Source: Branchiibius hedensis (lineage in GTDB: Bacteria > Actinomycetota > Actinomycetes > Actinomycetales > Dermatophilaceae). Taken from it: a stretch of DNA of 64,000 bases. Below, one piece after another: positions 32,867 to 42,161 of the stretch. Made by a program: the position numbers and the translations under genes. Position 1 is the first letter of the stretch; the number at the start of each line of letters is the position of its first letter. The notes beneath the pieces were generated by a model. The model did no database searches. It was not told the DNA's origin and worked only from the letters and a program-made list of their open reading frames with translations. The stretch is taken from the NCBI RefSeq assembly GCF_900108585.1, contig NZ_UESZ01000001.1, positions 3,224,001 to 3,288,000 on the forward strand. Reading direction: 5' to 3'.

Positions 32867-33171
32867 CACATCACCTCAGGTCAGAGGCATATTCCTCAGG
32901 TCATCCACCGCCTGTGAGGCGGTCGCGAAGGGTCGCTGGTGCCAGATCGACCACGGATCTGGCGAAAATCTCGACCCCGAAACGGCCTGACCAGCCGGTT
33001 CTCCACGTCAGCGTCCCCTTCGTAGCCGCCGACGTGTTAAGAATTGGCGCGAAACTTAACACGTCGACTGGACGTGTTAAGTCTCCTGACGCGTGAACGC
33101 GCGCCTGCGAGCACCAGCTCACACATGTACGGAGCGTTCGAATTTTTCGTTTCGTCGATTAGGGTACTGCC
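32867..33171. promoter_or_regulatory. 305-nt gap after tRNA-Ala; no gene, holds operator-like repeats
   Basis: No gene is seen. The direct repeat CCTCAGGTCA occurs near 32873 and 32895. The 11-mer GACGTGTTAAG is present at 33031-33041 and 33071-33081 and inverted at 33055-33065. No copy of the tRNA 3' end was found elsewhere in the window that would mark an attachment site. Confidence 0.5.
33031..33081. repeat. three 11-bp GACGTGTTAAG repeats, one inverted
   Basis: Two direct copies and one inverted copy of GACGTGTTAAG lie 90-140 nt upstream of the antitoxin gene. The spacing between the first and the inverted copy (13 nt) would suit a dimeric regulator. The nearest candidate binder is the helix-turn-helix antitoxin encoded next. 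Confidence 0.7.
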
Positions 33172-33699
33172 ATGAGCACCTCGACCGATTCGCCGCGCGG
33201 CGCCCGTAAGGCACAGACGTACCTGCCGGAGCCTGGTGCTCGCGAGGAGATCCTGGACTTCGCGGCATTGATGCACGAGATGGAACTGTTCCTGGCAAAG
33301 GATTCGTCGAAGGCAGCTCTCATTGATCCCGAGGGCAAGGCCCGTTCCATCCCGGACGAGATCTTCCGCATCTTGGATCAGGTCACCTCTGCGCTCGCTG
33401 CGGGCGAGGGCATCACGATCGTTCCGCAGGGGGTGACCATGACGACGCAACAGGCCGCAGACTTCCTCGGCATCAGCCGCCCGACGTTGGTGCGACTGCT
33501 GGAGGCCGGGGACATCGCGTATGACAAGCCCGGACGCCATCGTCGTGTCCGGTTGGAAGACCTGATCGACTACCACAAGAGCTTCCGGGCCGAGCGACGC
33601 TCTGCCCTGCGGGAGTTGCAGCGTGCCAATCTCGACTCGAAGGCCCAGGAGGGTCAACCTACCGATGTTCAGCGACTGGCTGAGCTGGACAATAAGTGA
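33172..33699 (+). CDS. helix-turn-helix (excisionase-type) antitoxin of a PIN-domain TA pair
   Basis: This is a 175-residue protein. The N-terminal half is helical and charged. An excisionase/MerR-like DNA-binding domain at about residues 86-130 reads MTTQQAADFLGISRPTLVRL, then DKPGRHRRVRLEDLIDYH. Such proteins are standard partners of PIN-domain toxins and usually repress their own operon. The 3' end overlaps the toxin reading frame by GTGA. The gene itself looks intact although the toxin is broken. Confidence 0.82.
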   Translation: MSTSTDSPRGARKAQTYLPEPGAREEILDFAALMHEMELFLAKDSSKAALIDPEGKARSIPDEIFRILDQVTSALAAGEGITIVPQGVTMTTQQAADFLGISRPTLVRLLEAGDIAYDKPGRHRRVRLEDLIDYHKSFRAERRSALRELQRANLDSKAQEGQPTDVQRLAELDNK

Positions 33700-34227
33700 C
33701 CTTTCTCGCCTTCCTCGACACGAACGTGCTCTACGGGGCATTTGCTTGACGACTTCGTCCTTGAACTCGCGCACCGAGGTTGTTTGGCCCGTTGTGGTCC
33801 CGAGACGTACTCCTCGAACTGTCGCAGAACCTCATCAGGAATAGTGAAGACCCCGCACTCGTCGCAGAGCGTGTTGGCATCATGGAGTGATACTTCGCCG
33901 ACGCAATGGTGAGCGGCTACGACAGTCCGGTGCCAACGATGACGAACGACCAGAAGGACCGGCATGTTGTCACAGCTGCTGTCCTTGTTGGCGAGGGGCT
34001 GGTGACAATCAAAGACTCCCAGCGGCTTCTGTCCAACTGTTTGACATCAAGGGGTTCACCTTGACGACTTCCTCCCCGACCAACTCGACCTTTACTTACC
34101 GCGCGACCACTCTTCGCGCCCTGGTCGAACTTGTCGACGGCTTCGACCCTCCAGCGACAGCCGTTGACGATTTCCTGCGTGCTCTTGCCAGGGCTGGGGT
34201 TTCAAAGTTCGCGGACGCTGCCCGACC
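33696..34227 (+). pseudogene. decayed PIN-domain toxin (VapC-like)
   Basis: The frame starts at GTG with the PIN motif FLDTNVLYGAF but meets a stop within 18 codons after a frameshift. PIN-like sequence continues in other frames: LWSRDVLLELSQNL, then an in-frame TGA at 33888-33890, then MTNDQKDRHVVTAAVLVGEG carrying the conserved Asp. After another frameshift the C-terminus reads PPATAVDDFLRALARAGV. At least three frame changes and one nonsense codon are needed, so it is dead. The last four residues and stop lie beyond IS21 at 37782-37794. Confidence 0.85.
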
Positions 34228-34296
34228 TGTCGACGACGCTTGAAAACGAGGCCATAGCGACGGTCGAAAACGAGGCCACCCAGACAGATTGGATGG

Positions 34297-35514
34297 GTGA
34301 TCTCTGTGGAGGATTGGGCTTTGATCCGGCGGCTGGTGGCGGATGGTGTTCCGCAGCGTCAGGTCGCACGAGAGTTGGGCATTGGCAGGTCGACGGTGGA
34401 GCGGGCGTTGGCCTCGGACCGGCCCCCGAAGTACGAGCGGCCAGCGGGTCCGACATCGTTCACGCCGTTCGAGCCGGCGGTGCGGCAACTGCTGGTGAAG
34501 ACACCAGACATGCCAGCGACGGTGATCGCCGAACGGGTCGGCTGGACGGGGTCGATCACCTGGTTCCGTGACAACGTGCGGCGTTTGCGACCTGAGCATC
34601 GGCCGGTTGACCCCTGCGATCGGTTGATTTGGTTGCCGGGTGACGCGGCGCAGTGCGACCTGTGGTTCCCGCCGCGGAAGATCCCGCTGGAGGACGGCAG
34701 CAGGACGTTGCTGCCGGTGATGGTGATCACTGCCGCGCATTCCCGGTTCATGGTCGGGCGGATGATCCCGACCCGCCATACCCAGGACCTGTTGCTGGGC
34801 ATGTGGGAACTGCTGCAAGACCTCGGCCGGGTTCCGCGTCGGTTGATCTGGGACAACGAGACTGGGATCGGTCGCGGGAAGCGGCATGCCGAGGGAGTCG
34901 GCGCGTTCACCGGCACCTTGGCGACCACCCTGTTGCGGTTGAAGCCCTACGACCCTGAATCCAAGGGTGTGGTCGAACGCCGCAACCGCTACTACGAGAC
35001 GTCCTTTATGCCCGGGCGGACCTTTGAGTCACCGGCTGACTTCGATGCCCAGTTCCGCGACTGGCTTGGACTGGCGAATAGCCGTGTCGTGCGGACCATC
35101 AAGGCTCGCCCGGTCGATCTGGTCGATGCCGACCGGGCCGCGATGCTGCCGCTGCCACCCGTGCCGCCAGCGGTGGGATGGGTCAACCGGGTCCGGCTGG
35201 GACGTGACTACTACGTGCGTGTCGACAGCAGCGACTACTCCGTGGAACCGAACGTGATCGGCAGATTCGTCGACGTCCACGCCGACCTGGCCAGGGTCGA
35301 AGTCCGCCACGAGGGCCGCCTGGTCGCCGCCCACCAGCGGGTGTGGGCACGCGGGATGACGATCACCGACCCGGCCCACGTCGCGGCCGCGAAAGTCCTG
35401 CGTGAGCAGTTCCAACTACCCCGACCAGCCGCCGATCCCGACCAGGAGTTGGCACGGGACCTGGCCGAATACGACCGGGCCTTCGGCCTGATCGATGGCG
35501 AGGAGGTCGCCTGA
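34297..35514 (+). CDS. istA: IS21-family transposase IstA
   Basis: This is a 405-residue transposase. The N-terminal helix-turn-helix is RQVARELGIGRSTVERAL. An rve-type DDE catalytic core follows, with GDAAQCDLWFPP, LIWDNETGIG and the Glu in PESKGVVERRNRYY. A C-terminal beta-barrel (Mu C-like) domain closes the chain. The stop overlaps the istB start (TGATG), giving coupled translation. The protein is identical to the copy at 54078-55295. Confidence 0.95.
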   Translation: MISVEDWALIRRLVADGVPQRQVARELGIGRSTVERALASDRPPKYERPAGPTSFTPFEPAVRQLLVKTPDMPATVIAERVGWTGSITWFRDNVRRLRPEHRPVDPCDRLIWLPGDAAQCDLWFPPRKIPLEDGSRTLLPVMVITAAHSRFMVGRMIPTRHTQDLLLGMWELLQDLGRVPRRLIWDNETGIGRGKRHAEGVGAFTGTLATTLLRLKPYDPESKGVVERRNRYYETSFMPGRTFESPADFDAQFRDWLGLANSRVVRTIKARPVDLVDADRAAMLPLPPVPPAVGWVNRVRLGRDYYVRVDSSDYSVEPNVIGRFVDVHADLARVEVRHEGRLVAAHQRVWARGMTITDPAHVAAAKVLREQFQLPRPAADPDQELARDLAEYDRAFGLIDGEEVA

Positions 35515-36311
35515 TGGCCACGAAGAAGACCGAGACGACCGAGGCGCTGAAACAGCTGACCTACCTGGCATCAGCGTTGAAGGCGCCCCGGATCACCGAA
35601 GCCGCGGCCCGGTTGGCTGATCATGCCAGGGACGCCGGCTGGACCCACGAGGAGTACCTCGCCGCAGTCCTGGATCGTGAGGTCGCCGCCCGCAACGCCT
35701 CCGGCGCCCAGCTGCGGATCCGCGCCGCCGGGTTCGGGGCGAGGAAGACGATCGAGGAGTTCGACTGGGATGCCCAACCCGCCGTCCGGCAACAGGTCGC
35801 ATCCTTGGCCTCGGGTGGATTCCTCACCGAAGCCCGCAACGTCGTGCTGCTCGGGCCACCCGGCACCGGCAAGACCCACCTGGCCACCGGACTGGGGATC
35901 GCCGCGGCCAACCACGGACACCGTGTGCTGTTCGCCACCGCAACCGAGTGGGTCACCCGCCTGACCGATGCCCACCAGGCCGGTCGACTCCCGCAAGAAC
36001 TCGCCCGACTGCGCCGCTACAGCCTGATCATCGTCGACGAAGTCGGCTACCTACCCTTCGAACAAGACGCCGCGAACCTGTTCTTCCAACTCGTGTCATC
36101 GCGCTATGAACACGCCTCGCTCATCCTCACCAGCAACCTGCCATTCAGCGGCTGGGGCGGCGTATTCGGCGACCAAGCCGTCGCCGCCGCCATGATCGAC
36201 AGAGTCGTCCACCACGCCGACGTCCTCACCCTCAAAGGCGCCAGCTACCGGCTACGCAACCGCGGGATCGACACCCTGCCCAGCATCAGAACCCAAGACA
36301 CGGCAAACTAG
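35514..36311 (+). CDS. istB: IS21-family helper ATPase IstB
   Basis: This 265-residue AAA+ protein acts as a transposition helper. Walker A is LLGPPGTGKTHLATGLG, Walker B is LIIVDEVGYLPFE, and sensor 1 is LILTSNLPFSGWG. DnaA-like IstB proteins select targets for IstA. It is identical to the copy at 53281-54078 and coupled to istA. Confidence 0.96.
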   Translation: MATKKTETTEALKQLTYLASALKAPRITEAAARLADHARDAGWTHEEYLAAVLDREVAARNASGAQLRIRAAGFGARKTIEEFDWDAQPAVRQQVASLASGGFLTEARNVVLLGPPGTGKTHLATGLGIAAANHGHRVLFATATEWVTRLTDAHQAGRLPQELARLRRYSLIIVDEVGYLPFEQDAANLFFQLVSSRYEHASLILTSNLPFSGWGGVFGDQAVAAAMIDRVVHHADVLTLKGASYRLRNRGIDTLPSIRTQDTAN

Positions 36312-36349
36312 ACAACACGAACCGGTGGCCTCATTTTCGAGCGTCGCAA

Positions 36350-37741
36350 GGGTCCGTCTGATTCTTTGTGTAAGTGGCATCGGCTAGTTCAGACCTAGGC
36401 GGTCGCCGTAGGTCATGGATAGTACGTTCAGGATGTTCTTCCAGCCGGCGATCTGCCCGGTGGGGTTGGGTCGGTTCTTCTGCCGCTCCAACACCGCGAG
36501 GTAGAGCACCTTCAACGCGGATTGCTCGTCCGGGAAATGGCCCCGTCGACGTGTCGCTGCCCGGAACCGGGCGTTCAACGACTCGATCCCGTTGGTCGTA
36601 TAGATCAGTTTGCGGACCTCGACAGGGAAGTCCAGGAACGGGATGAACTCGGTCCAGGAGTTGCGCCACATCCGCACCATCGCCGGATACAGCGGTTCCC
36701 ACTGCTGCGCGAAGGTCTCGAACTCGGTTTCGGCCGCCGCCAGCGACGGGGCGGTGTAGATCCGCTTGAGGTCGCGGGTGATGGCCTGCCAGTACTTCTT
36801 GGAGGCGTACCGCAGACTGTTGCGGACCAAATGCACCACACACGTTTGCACCGTGGCGGCCGGCCAGGTCGCCGTGATCGCCTCGGGCAAGCCTTTGAGG
36901 CCGTCGCAGCACACGATGCACGCATCGAGGATGCCACGATTCTTCAAGTCCGACAGCATGTTCATCCACTGCTTGGCTCCTTCCCCACCCGATGGGCCGA
37001 CCCACAACCCCAGGACATCGCGGAAACCGTTGAGGTCTATACCGATTGCCACATACACCGGACGGTTCGCGACCGTCCCTTCGCGGACCTTCAGCACGAT
37101 CGCGTCGATCAGGATCACCGGGTAGATCGCGTCCAACGGACGCGCCGACCACGCCTTCATGTCACCCAGGACCTGGTCGGTGACCCGCGAGACCAGGTCC
37201 CGGGAAACATCGGTGTCGTACACCTGGGACAGGTGAGCGGCGATGTCCCCGGTGGTCATGCCCTTCGCGTACAGCGAAATCACGGCCTCATCGAACCCGG
37301 CCAGGCGGCGCTGGTGCTTGGGCACGATCTGCGGTTCGAACGTGCCGGCCCGATCCCGCGGAACCTGGATCTGCACGTCCCCGATCTCGGTGCGCACCGT
37401 CTTGGGGCTGGAGCCATTGCGGGAGTTGCCGCCATCGCGGCCGTTGACCGCGTGCTTGTCATACCCCAGGTGGGCGCTCATCTCGGCCTCCAGGGCTGCC
37501 TGCAGGACCCGCCGCGTCAGCGTCGTCAACAACCCACCCTCACCGGTCAAAGCGACCTGCCGCTCGACCGCCGAAGCGACCAGCTGCTGCGCCAGATCAT
37601 CAACGTCAACCGACTCGGCCGACGACCTCGCCACCAACTCACCATGCGCTTGCTCATCAGACATGACGCGATCTTCCTTCCGCCCCAGCCAAAGCCAGGG
37701 ACGTCACGCCAAGCCACTTACACAAAGTTTCGGACAGACCC
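36350..37741 (-). mobile_element. IS256-family element copy 1 (inserted in the IS21 right end)
   Basis: This 1392-bp element begins GGGTCCGTCTG and ends CAGACCC, with imperfect terminal inverted repeats that share TTTGTGTAAGTGGC. A perfect 8-bp target duplication CGTCGCAA flanks it at 36342-36349 and 37742-37749, the size typical of IS256. It encodes one leftward transposase. It is the younger insertion because it interrupts the IS21 right end. Confidence 0.94.
36384..37664 (-). CDS. IS256-family transposase
   Basis: This is a 426-residue Mutator-type transposase (PF00872). It contains EMSAHLGYDKHAVNGRDGGN near the N-terminus. The DDE residues lie in LIDAIVLKVREG, CCDGLKGLPEAI and TTNGIESLNARFR. 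The family length is about 400. The second copy at 44837-46117 gives an identical protein. It reads leftward and fills the element. Confidence 0.96.
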   Translation of the reverse strand: MSDEQAHGELVARSSAESVDVDDLAQQLVASAVERQVALTGEGGLLTTLTRRVLQAALEAEMSAHLGYDKHAVNGRDGGNSRNGSSPKTVRTEIGDVQIQVPRDRAGTFEPQIVPKHQRRLAGFDEAVISLYAKGMTTGDIAAHLSQVYDTDVSRDLVSRVTDQVLGDMKAWSARPLDAIYPVILIDAIVLKVREGTVANRPVYVAIGIDLNGFRDVLGLWVGPSGGEGAKQWMNMLSDLKNRGILDACIVCCDGLKGLPEAITATWPAATVQTCVVHLVRNSLRYASKKYWQAITRDLKRIYTAPSLAAAETEFETFAQQWEPLYPAMVRMWRNSWTEFIPFLDFPVEVRKLIYTTNGIESLNARFRAATRRRGHFPDEQSALKVLYLAVLERQKNRPNPTGQIAGWKNILNVLSMTYGDRLGLN

Positions 37742-38194
37742 CGTCGCAACGGCCTCACTTTCGAGCGACGTCGACACGACCGGAGCGCGTCTGAATGTTC
37801 TAGACACTCGAGGCGTCGAGTTGTGCGCATGCGACCGCCGGGTGAGTCAAGGGAGCGGGCAAGCCAATGTTGCGCGCTCGGGCGGAGTCGGCAACATCAT
37901 GTTGGGAAGGCGTCTGTGGGGACATCATTGACCAGTGAATACCCGGTCGACACTAATGGCAGTTGCTGGACAACTCGAGACTGAACGGGCGTCCCGGCAT
38001 GCAGGCATCGTCCGCGTGAAGACTGCGCTGCCCGAACTGGTGGAGCGGTGTCTGCTGGCCCGGCCCGATGTCACGGTCCAAATGACCGAAATCATGCACG
38101 CCCGTCAGGCTTTGGTGGCCGCGGCCGAACGCCGAGTGGGTGCGCTGCCTGCGGCCGCCCCCAGCAGCGACGTGTCCGCCGAGCGCTGGCTAGC

Positions 38195-39294
38195 TGTACT
38201 GCCCCGGGACGTTAGGAACGGTTCTCGGCCTGTCGGCGTGACTTGAGGAAGACCTCCGGGTGAGGTGTGAAGCGACGAAGCAAACACATCCCCAAACCCG
38301 GAGGTCCTCATGGTCCACGCTAATGCCCCGCTTTCTGCGACTGGTCGCCTGCGCCTGGCGCGGTGCGTGGTGGACGATGGGTGGCCGTTGCGGCGGGCCG
38401 CAGACCGGTTCGGGGTCTCGGTCACCACCGCGCACCGCTGGGCGGCCCGGTACCGCCAGCATGGTGCGGCGGGGATGTGCGATCGTCCCAGCCGGCCCCA
38501 GTCATGTCCGCACCGCACCAGTAGGCGCCGGGAACGGCGAGTCCTGGGGTTACGGGTTTCGCGGCGGTGGGGGCCGGCCCGGATCGCCTACCACCTGGGG
38601 ATGAATCCGGCCACGGTGCACCGCATCCTGACCCGGTACCGGTGTCTTCGGTTGTCCTGGACGGACCCGGCCACTGGTGCCCCGGTACGGGCCGGTCGTC
38701 GAAAGGTGGTGCGCTACGAACGCGACGCCCCGGGTGATTTGGTCCACGTGGACATCAAGAAGCTGGGCCGCATCCCCGATGGGGGTGGACACCGGGTCCA
38801 TGGCCGCGCTGCGGGGAAAGCTAACTCCCGTGCTACCTCCAGCAGTGGGCGGGGGTATGCCTACCTGCACCACGCGGTCGATGACCACTCCCGGTACGCC
38901 TACTCAGAGATCCTGGCCGATGAGAAGAAGGAGACCGCGACCGCGTTCATGCAACGGGCGGTGGCGCACTTCGCGCAGGTCGGGATCACCACGGACCGGG
39001 TGATGACCGACAACGGGTCCTGTTACCGCTCCCACCTATTCCGGAACATGCTGCAGGACCATGGGATCACCCATAAACGCACCCGCCCCTACACCCCGAA
39101 AACCAACGGGAAAGTCGAGCGGTTCAACCGGACCCTGACCGAGGAGTGGGCCTACGCCCGCCCCTACACCAGCGAGACCGAACGCGCCGCCGCGTACGAG
39201 GACTTCCTGCACATCTACAATCACCACCGCGCACACACCGCGCTCAAAGGTGGCTCACCCGCAGACCGCGTACCCAACCTGGCGGGGCACTACA
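38195..39294 (+). mobile_element. IS481-family element
   Basis: This 1100-bp element has ends TGTACTGCCCCG and, inverted, TGTAGTGCCCCG. The 6-bp target duplication GCTAGC (38189-38194 and 39295-39300) fits the NCTAGN target known for IS481. The transposase stop codon TAG is supplied by the CTAG of the right target copy. The target is the 5' part of the FtsK-like gene. Confidence 0.93.
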
Positions 39295-39299
39295 GCTAG
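38310..39299 (+). CDS. IS481-family transposase
   Basis: This is a 329-residue transposase. The N-terminal helix-turn-helix is PLRRAADRFGVSVTTAHRW. The rve-type DDE core has LVHVDIKKLGRIP, VMTDNGSCYRS and, near the end, KVERFNRTLTEEWAY carrying the Glu. The C-terminal YNHHRAHTAL motif is typical. The last codons and stop extend 5 nt into the flanking target duplication, a feature reported for this family. Confidence 0.95.
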   Translation: MVHANAPLSATGRLRLARCVVDDGWPLRRAADRFGVSVTTAHRWAARYRQHGAAGMCDRPSRPQSCPHRTSRRRERRVLGLRVSRRWGPARIAYHLGMNPATVHRILTRYRCLRLSWTDPATGAPVRAGRRKVVRYERDAPGDLVHVDIKKLGRIPDGGGHRVHGRAAGKANSRATSSSGRGYAYLHHAVDDHSRYAYSEILADEKKETATAFMQRAVAHFAQVGITTDRVMTDNGSCYRSHLFRNMLQDHGITHKRTRPYTPKTNGKVERFNRTLTEEWAYARPYTSETERAAAYEDFLHIYNHHRAHTALKGGSPADRVPNLAGHYS

Positions 39300-42161
39300 C
39301 GAGCGCTCGAGAGGTCACAGATCTCCTTAATACGGTGCGCACTTTCGTCGGGCGCGGTCGGGCCCGCGCGCTTGCGCAACCTGTGGCAAGCCTCATCGCG
39401 GACGCAGGTGAGGCAGCCAACGCAGTCGAAGACGGCGCGACAACCACGATGGCCGCGAGTCTAGCGGCGATGCTTGCAAGCGACGGCACTTCGCTGTTCA
39501 GTGTCCCTGGATATGCCTGGATCGATGGCGTCGACGGTGCCCGTGATGCGGCGGAGGTCGGGTCGTGGGTGAGCGGGGTGGGGCCGTTGCAGTTCACCGT
39601 GGGCTACGCCCGCTGCGCCGGGGTCCAAGTCGAGACAGCCACCTCCACGCAGCGACAGTTAGTCACCTCATCATTCGACGCGGCCAATTGGGCTCCCGTC
39701 GTCGTGGATTTCGATCATCGCGGTGGGTTCATCACCGGTGACTACAACGCCATCACGCAGGTCACGCTTCAGATGCTGGCTCTGCTCCCAGCCGGACATT
39801 GCAGGGTGCGCGTGGTTGATCCGGTCCAGCTGGGCAAGAGCGCCGATTTCTTGCACCGCCTCGGCGACGCTGGCGAGAGCGTCCTGGGCAACCGCATCGA
39901 GACAACAGCCCCGGGGTTCGTTAGGCTTTTGGAGGAGTTGGAAGCCCACATTACCTACGTGACGCGCAAGTTCCTGCAAGGAGAGTTCAGCAGTCTCACT
40001 GACTTCAACCTCGCCGCTGGCGAAGTCGCTGAGCCCTACCGGCTTGTGTTGATCTATGACCTGATGACCGCTTGCGAACGGTCCCCGGGCAACCCAGACC
40101 CAGACCTCTGGATCCGATTGCAGAAGATCATCAATGCCGGACCTCGCTGCGGAGTGTTCGTCATTGGCCACGCGGCGCAGATTCCCCCGGACGTACAGGA
40201 GCACTATCTGGACTCGTTGCTGCTGATGCATGAGCAACCCTCGGACGACTGGATCCGATCTGTGTTCGGCGAGGTCGTTGAGTCATACCACGGTGAAGGT
40301 CCGATCCGCAGCGTCGAGCCGCGCTGGGTGACCCGGGGTCTTTCACCCTTGGCCGACGCGACGCTTGCGGCGTTGCGCGGGCGAATTACCGGCGCCATCC
40401 GGTCGGCTGACGACGTCGTCGTCACCCCCGCAGAGTCAGCACGGGTCGCGCGCGCCAAGTCCGAGCGGGAGCAGGGCTCGAGCGTGCCGGGGCGTATGGC
40501 GATCGACCCCGACGATCCGTTGACCTGGTGGAAAGGCAATTCCGCGGACGGGATCGCCGCCCGATTCGGTCGTGCCGGTGCGCGGGACGTCGCCGAACTC
40601 GTCTTCGCTTCGGACACGCGAAGCAACGCCTTAGTCGCCGGCGTGCCGGGCTCCGGCAAATCCGTGTGGCTGCACTCGGTCGTGATGGATCTCGTCCTCG
40701 CCTACTCCCCGGTCGAGCTGGAGCTTTACCTCGTCGACTTCAAGGAGGGCGTCGAGTTCAACGAGTACGCGCGCAAGGGGCTGCGGCACGCCCGTGTCAT
40801 CGCAATCGAATCCGACCGTGATTTCGGTTTGTCCGTACTGGAGAACATTGACCGTGAGATCGAACGTCGCGGAGTGCTGTTTAAGGCCTCGGGTGGTCGG
40901 GACGTTAACATCGCCACCTACCGCGAAACCACTGGTGAAGCAATTCCCCGGGTCCTGTTGGTCATGGACGAGTTCCAAAAACTGTTCGAGCGAGACGACC
41001 GGCTGGCGACTCGCGCAGGCGAACTGCTCGACCGCATCATCCGGCAGGGACGGGCGTTTGGGGTGCACGTCCTGTTAGCGACACAAACGCTGTCCGGTCA
41101 CGACGGACTAAAGCGGCACACCTTGCAGCAGGTCACCACCCGCGTCGCGTTGCGCTGCTCTGTTGATGAGTCACGCCTGATCCTCGCGGAGAACAACATG
41201 GATGCCTCCCTGTTGAGCCGGCCGGGCGAGGGGTTAATCAACTACGCGGGCGGGAACAAGGACGCCAACGTTCGTTTTCAGGCGACCTTCTGGTCGCCCG
41301 ACGCCCGCGCGCAAGCGCTGGATCAGATCTCGAAGCTGTTGGATGCCGCCGGTGTCGGCGACATCCCATGGGTGTTTAACGGCGCTGAGCCCGTTCCGGC
41401 GCGCGGACTGGCCGATCTTGTGCGCGGCAGCAACCCCAACCGGACGTTAGCTCTTCCGGTCGGGATGCCGTATCTGATCGGGCAGGACGCGTTGATGCGG
41501 TTGCGCCGGGTTGCCGGTGGCCACGGGCTGTTCCTCGGCACGGAGTCTTGGGCGGAGGTGAACAGTGCAGCGGTTGCTGCTCTAGTCGATGGTGCCGAAG
41601 TCCGGTTCGTGCTGGCGCCCACCGATGACCTCGAGATCGAGAATGCTTTCGAAGAAGTCCTCGGACTGGGCGCAACACCGGTCATCCGCAGTCGTGTGAG
41701 CGAAGCGTTCAACGAACTCGCTCAGGTGGTGCGCGAGCGACACGATGCGACTCGATATCGCGACCGGGCAATCGTGTTCGCCGTGCCGATGCTGCATCGG
41801 ATGCGCATGCTCGACCTTACCGACTACGCCAATGAGGTGGTGGAGGCGGCCGAAACGATCCTGAAGGATGGCCCCGAGGTCGGCGTACATCTCATCCTCG
41901 GTGTGGACGGCGTCGCAGGGTTGGATCGCAGACTGACATCGAACCAGCTGCGCGAAGTTGGGGTGCGGGTAACTGGACGGCTTTCTAGGGAGGATGCCCT
42001 GCGTCTGCTGGACAGTGACCAACCCAGTGGGTTGAAGGAACACGAGCTTTACCTCGACGACATGGAGGCCGGAACGGCCCGGCGAGCCCAGCGCTTCGAA
42101 CGAGTCCCGCCCCAAGAGATGTTCGCGTTGTTAACGTCGGCGACCGACAGCGAGCACCACG

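Larger units (their letters stand above)
34228..37776 (+). mobile_element. IS21-family element copy 1, carrying a nested IS256
   Basis: The ends are TGTCGACGACGCTTGAAAAC on the left and, read inward, TGTCGACGTCGCTCGAAAG on the right. Subterminal repeats of GAAAACGAGGCC occur at the left end. It is flanked by a perfect 5-bp target duplication CGACC (34223-34227 and 37777-37781). Without the nested IS256 it is 2149 bp. It carries istA and istB. It inserted at the extreme 3' end of the PIN toxin pseudogene. The same element occurs inverted at 53216-55363. Confidence 0.93.
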
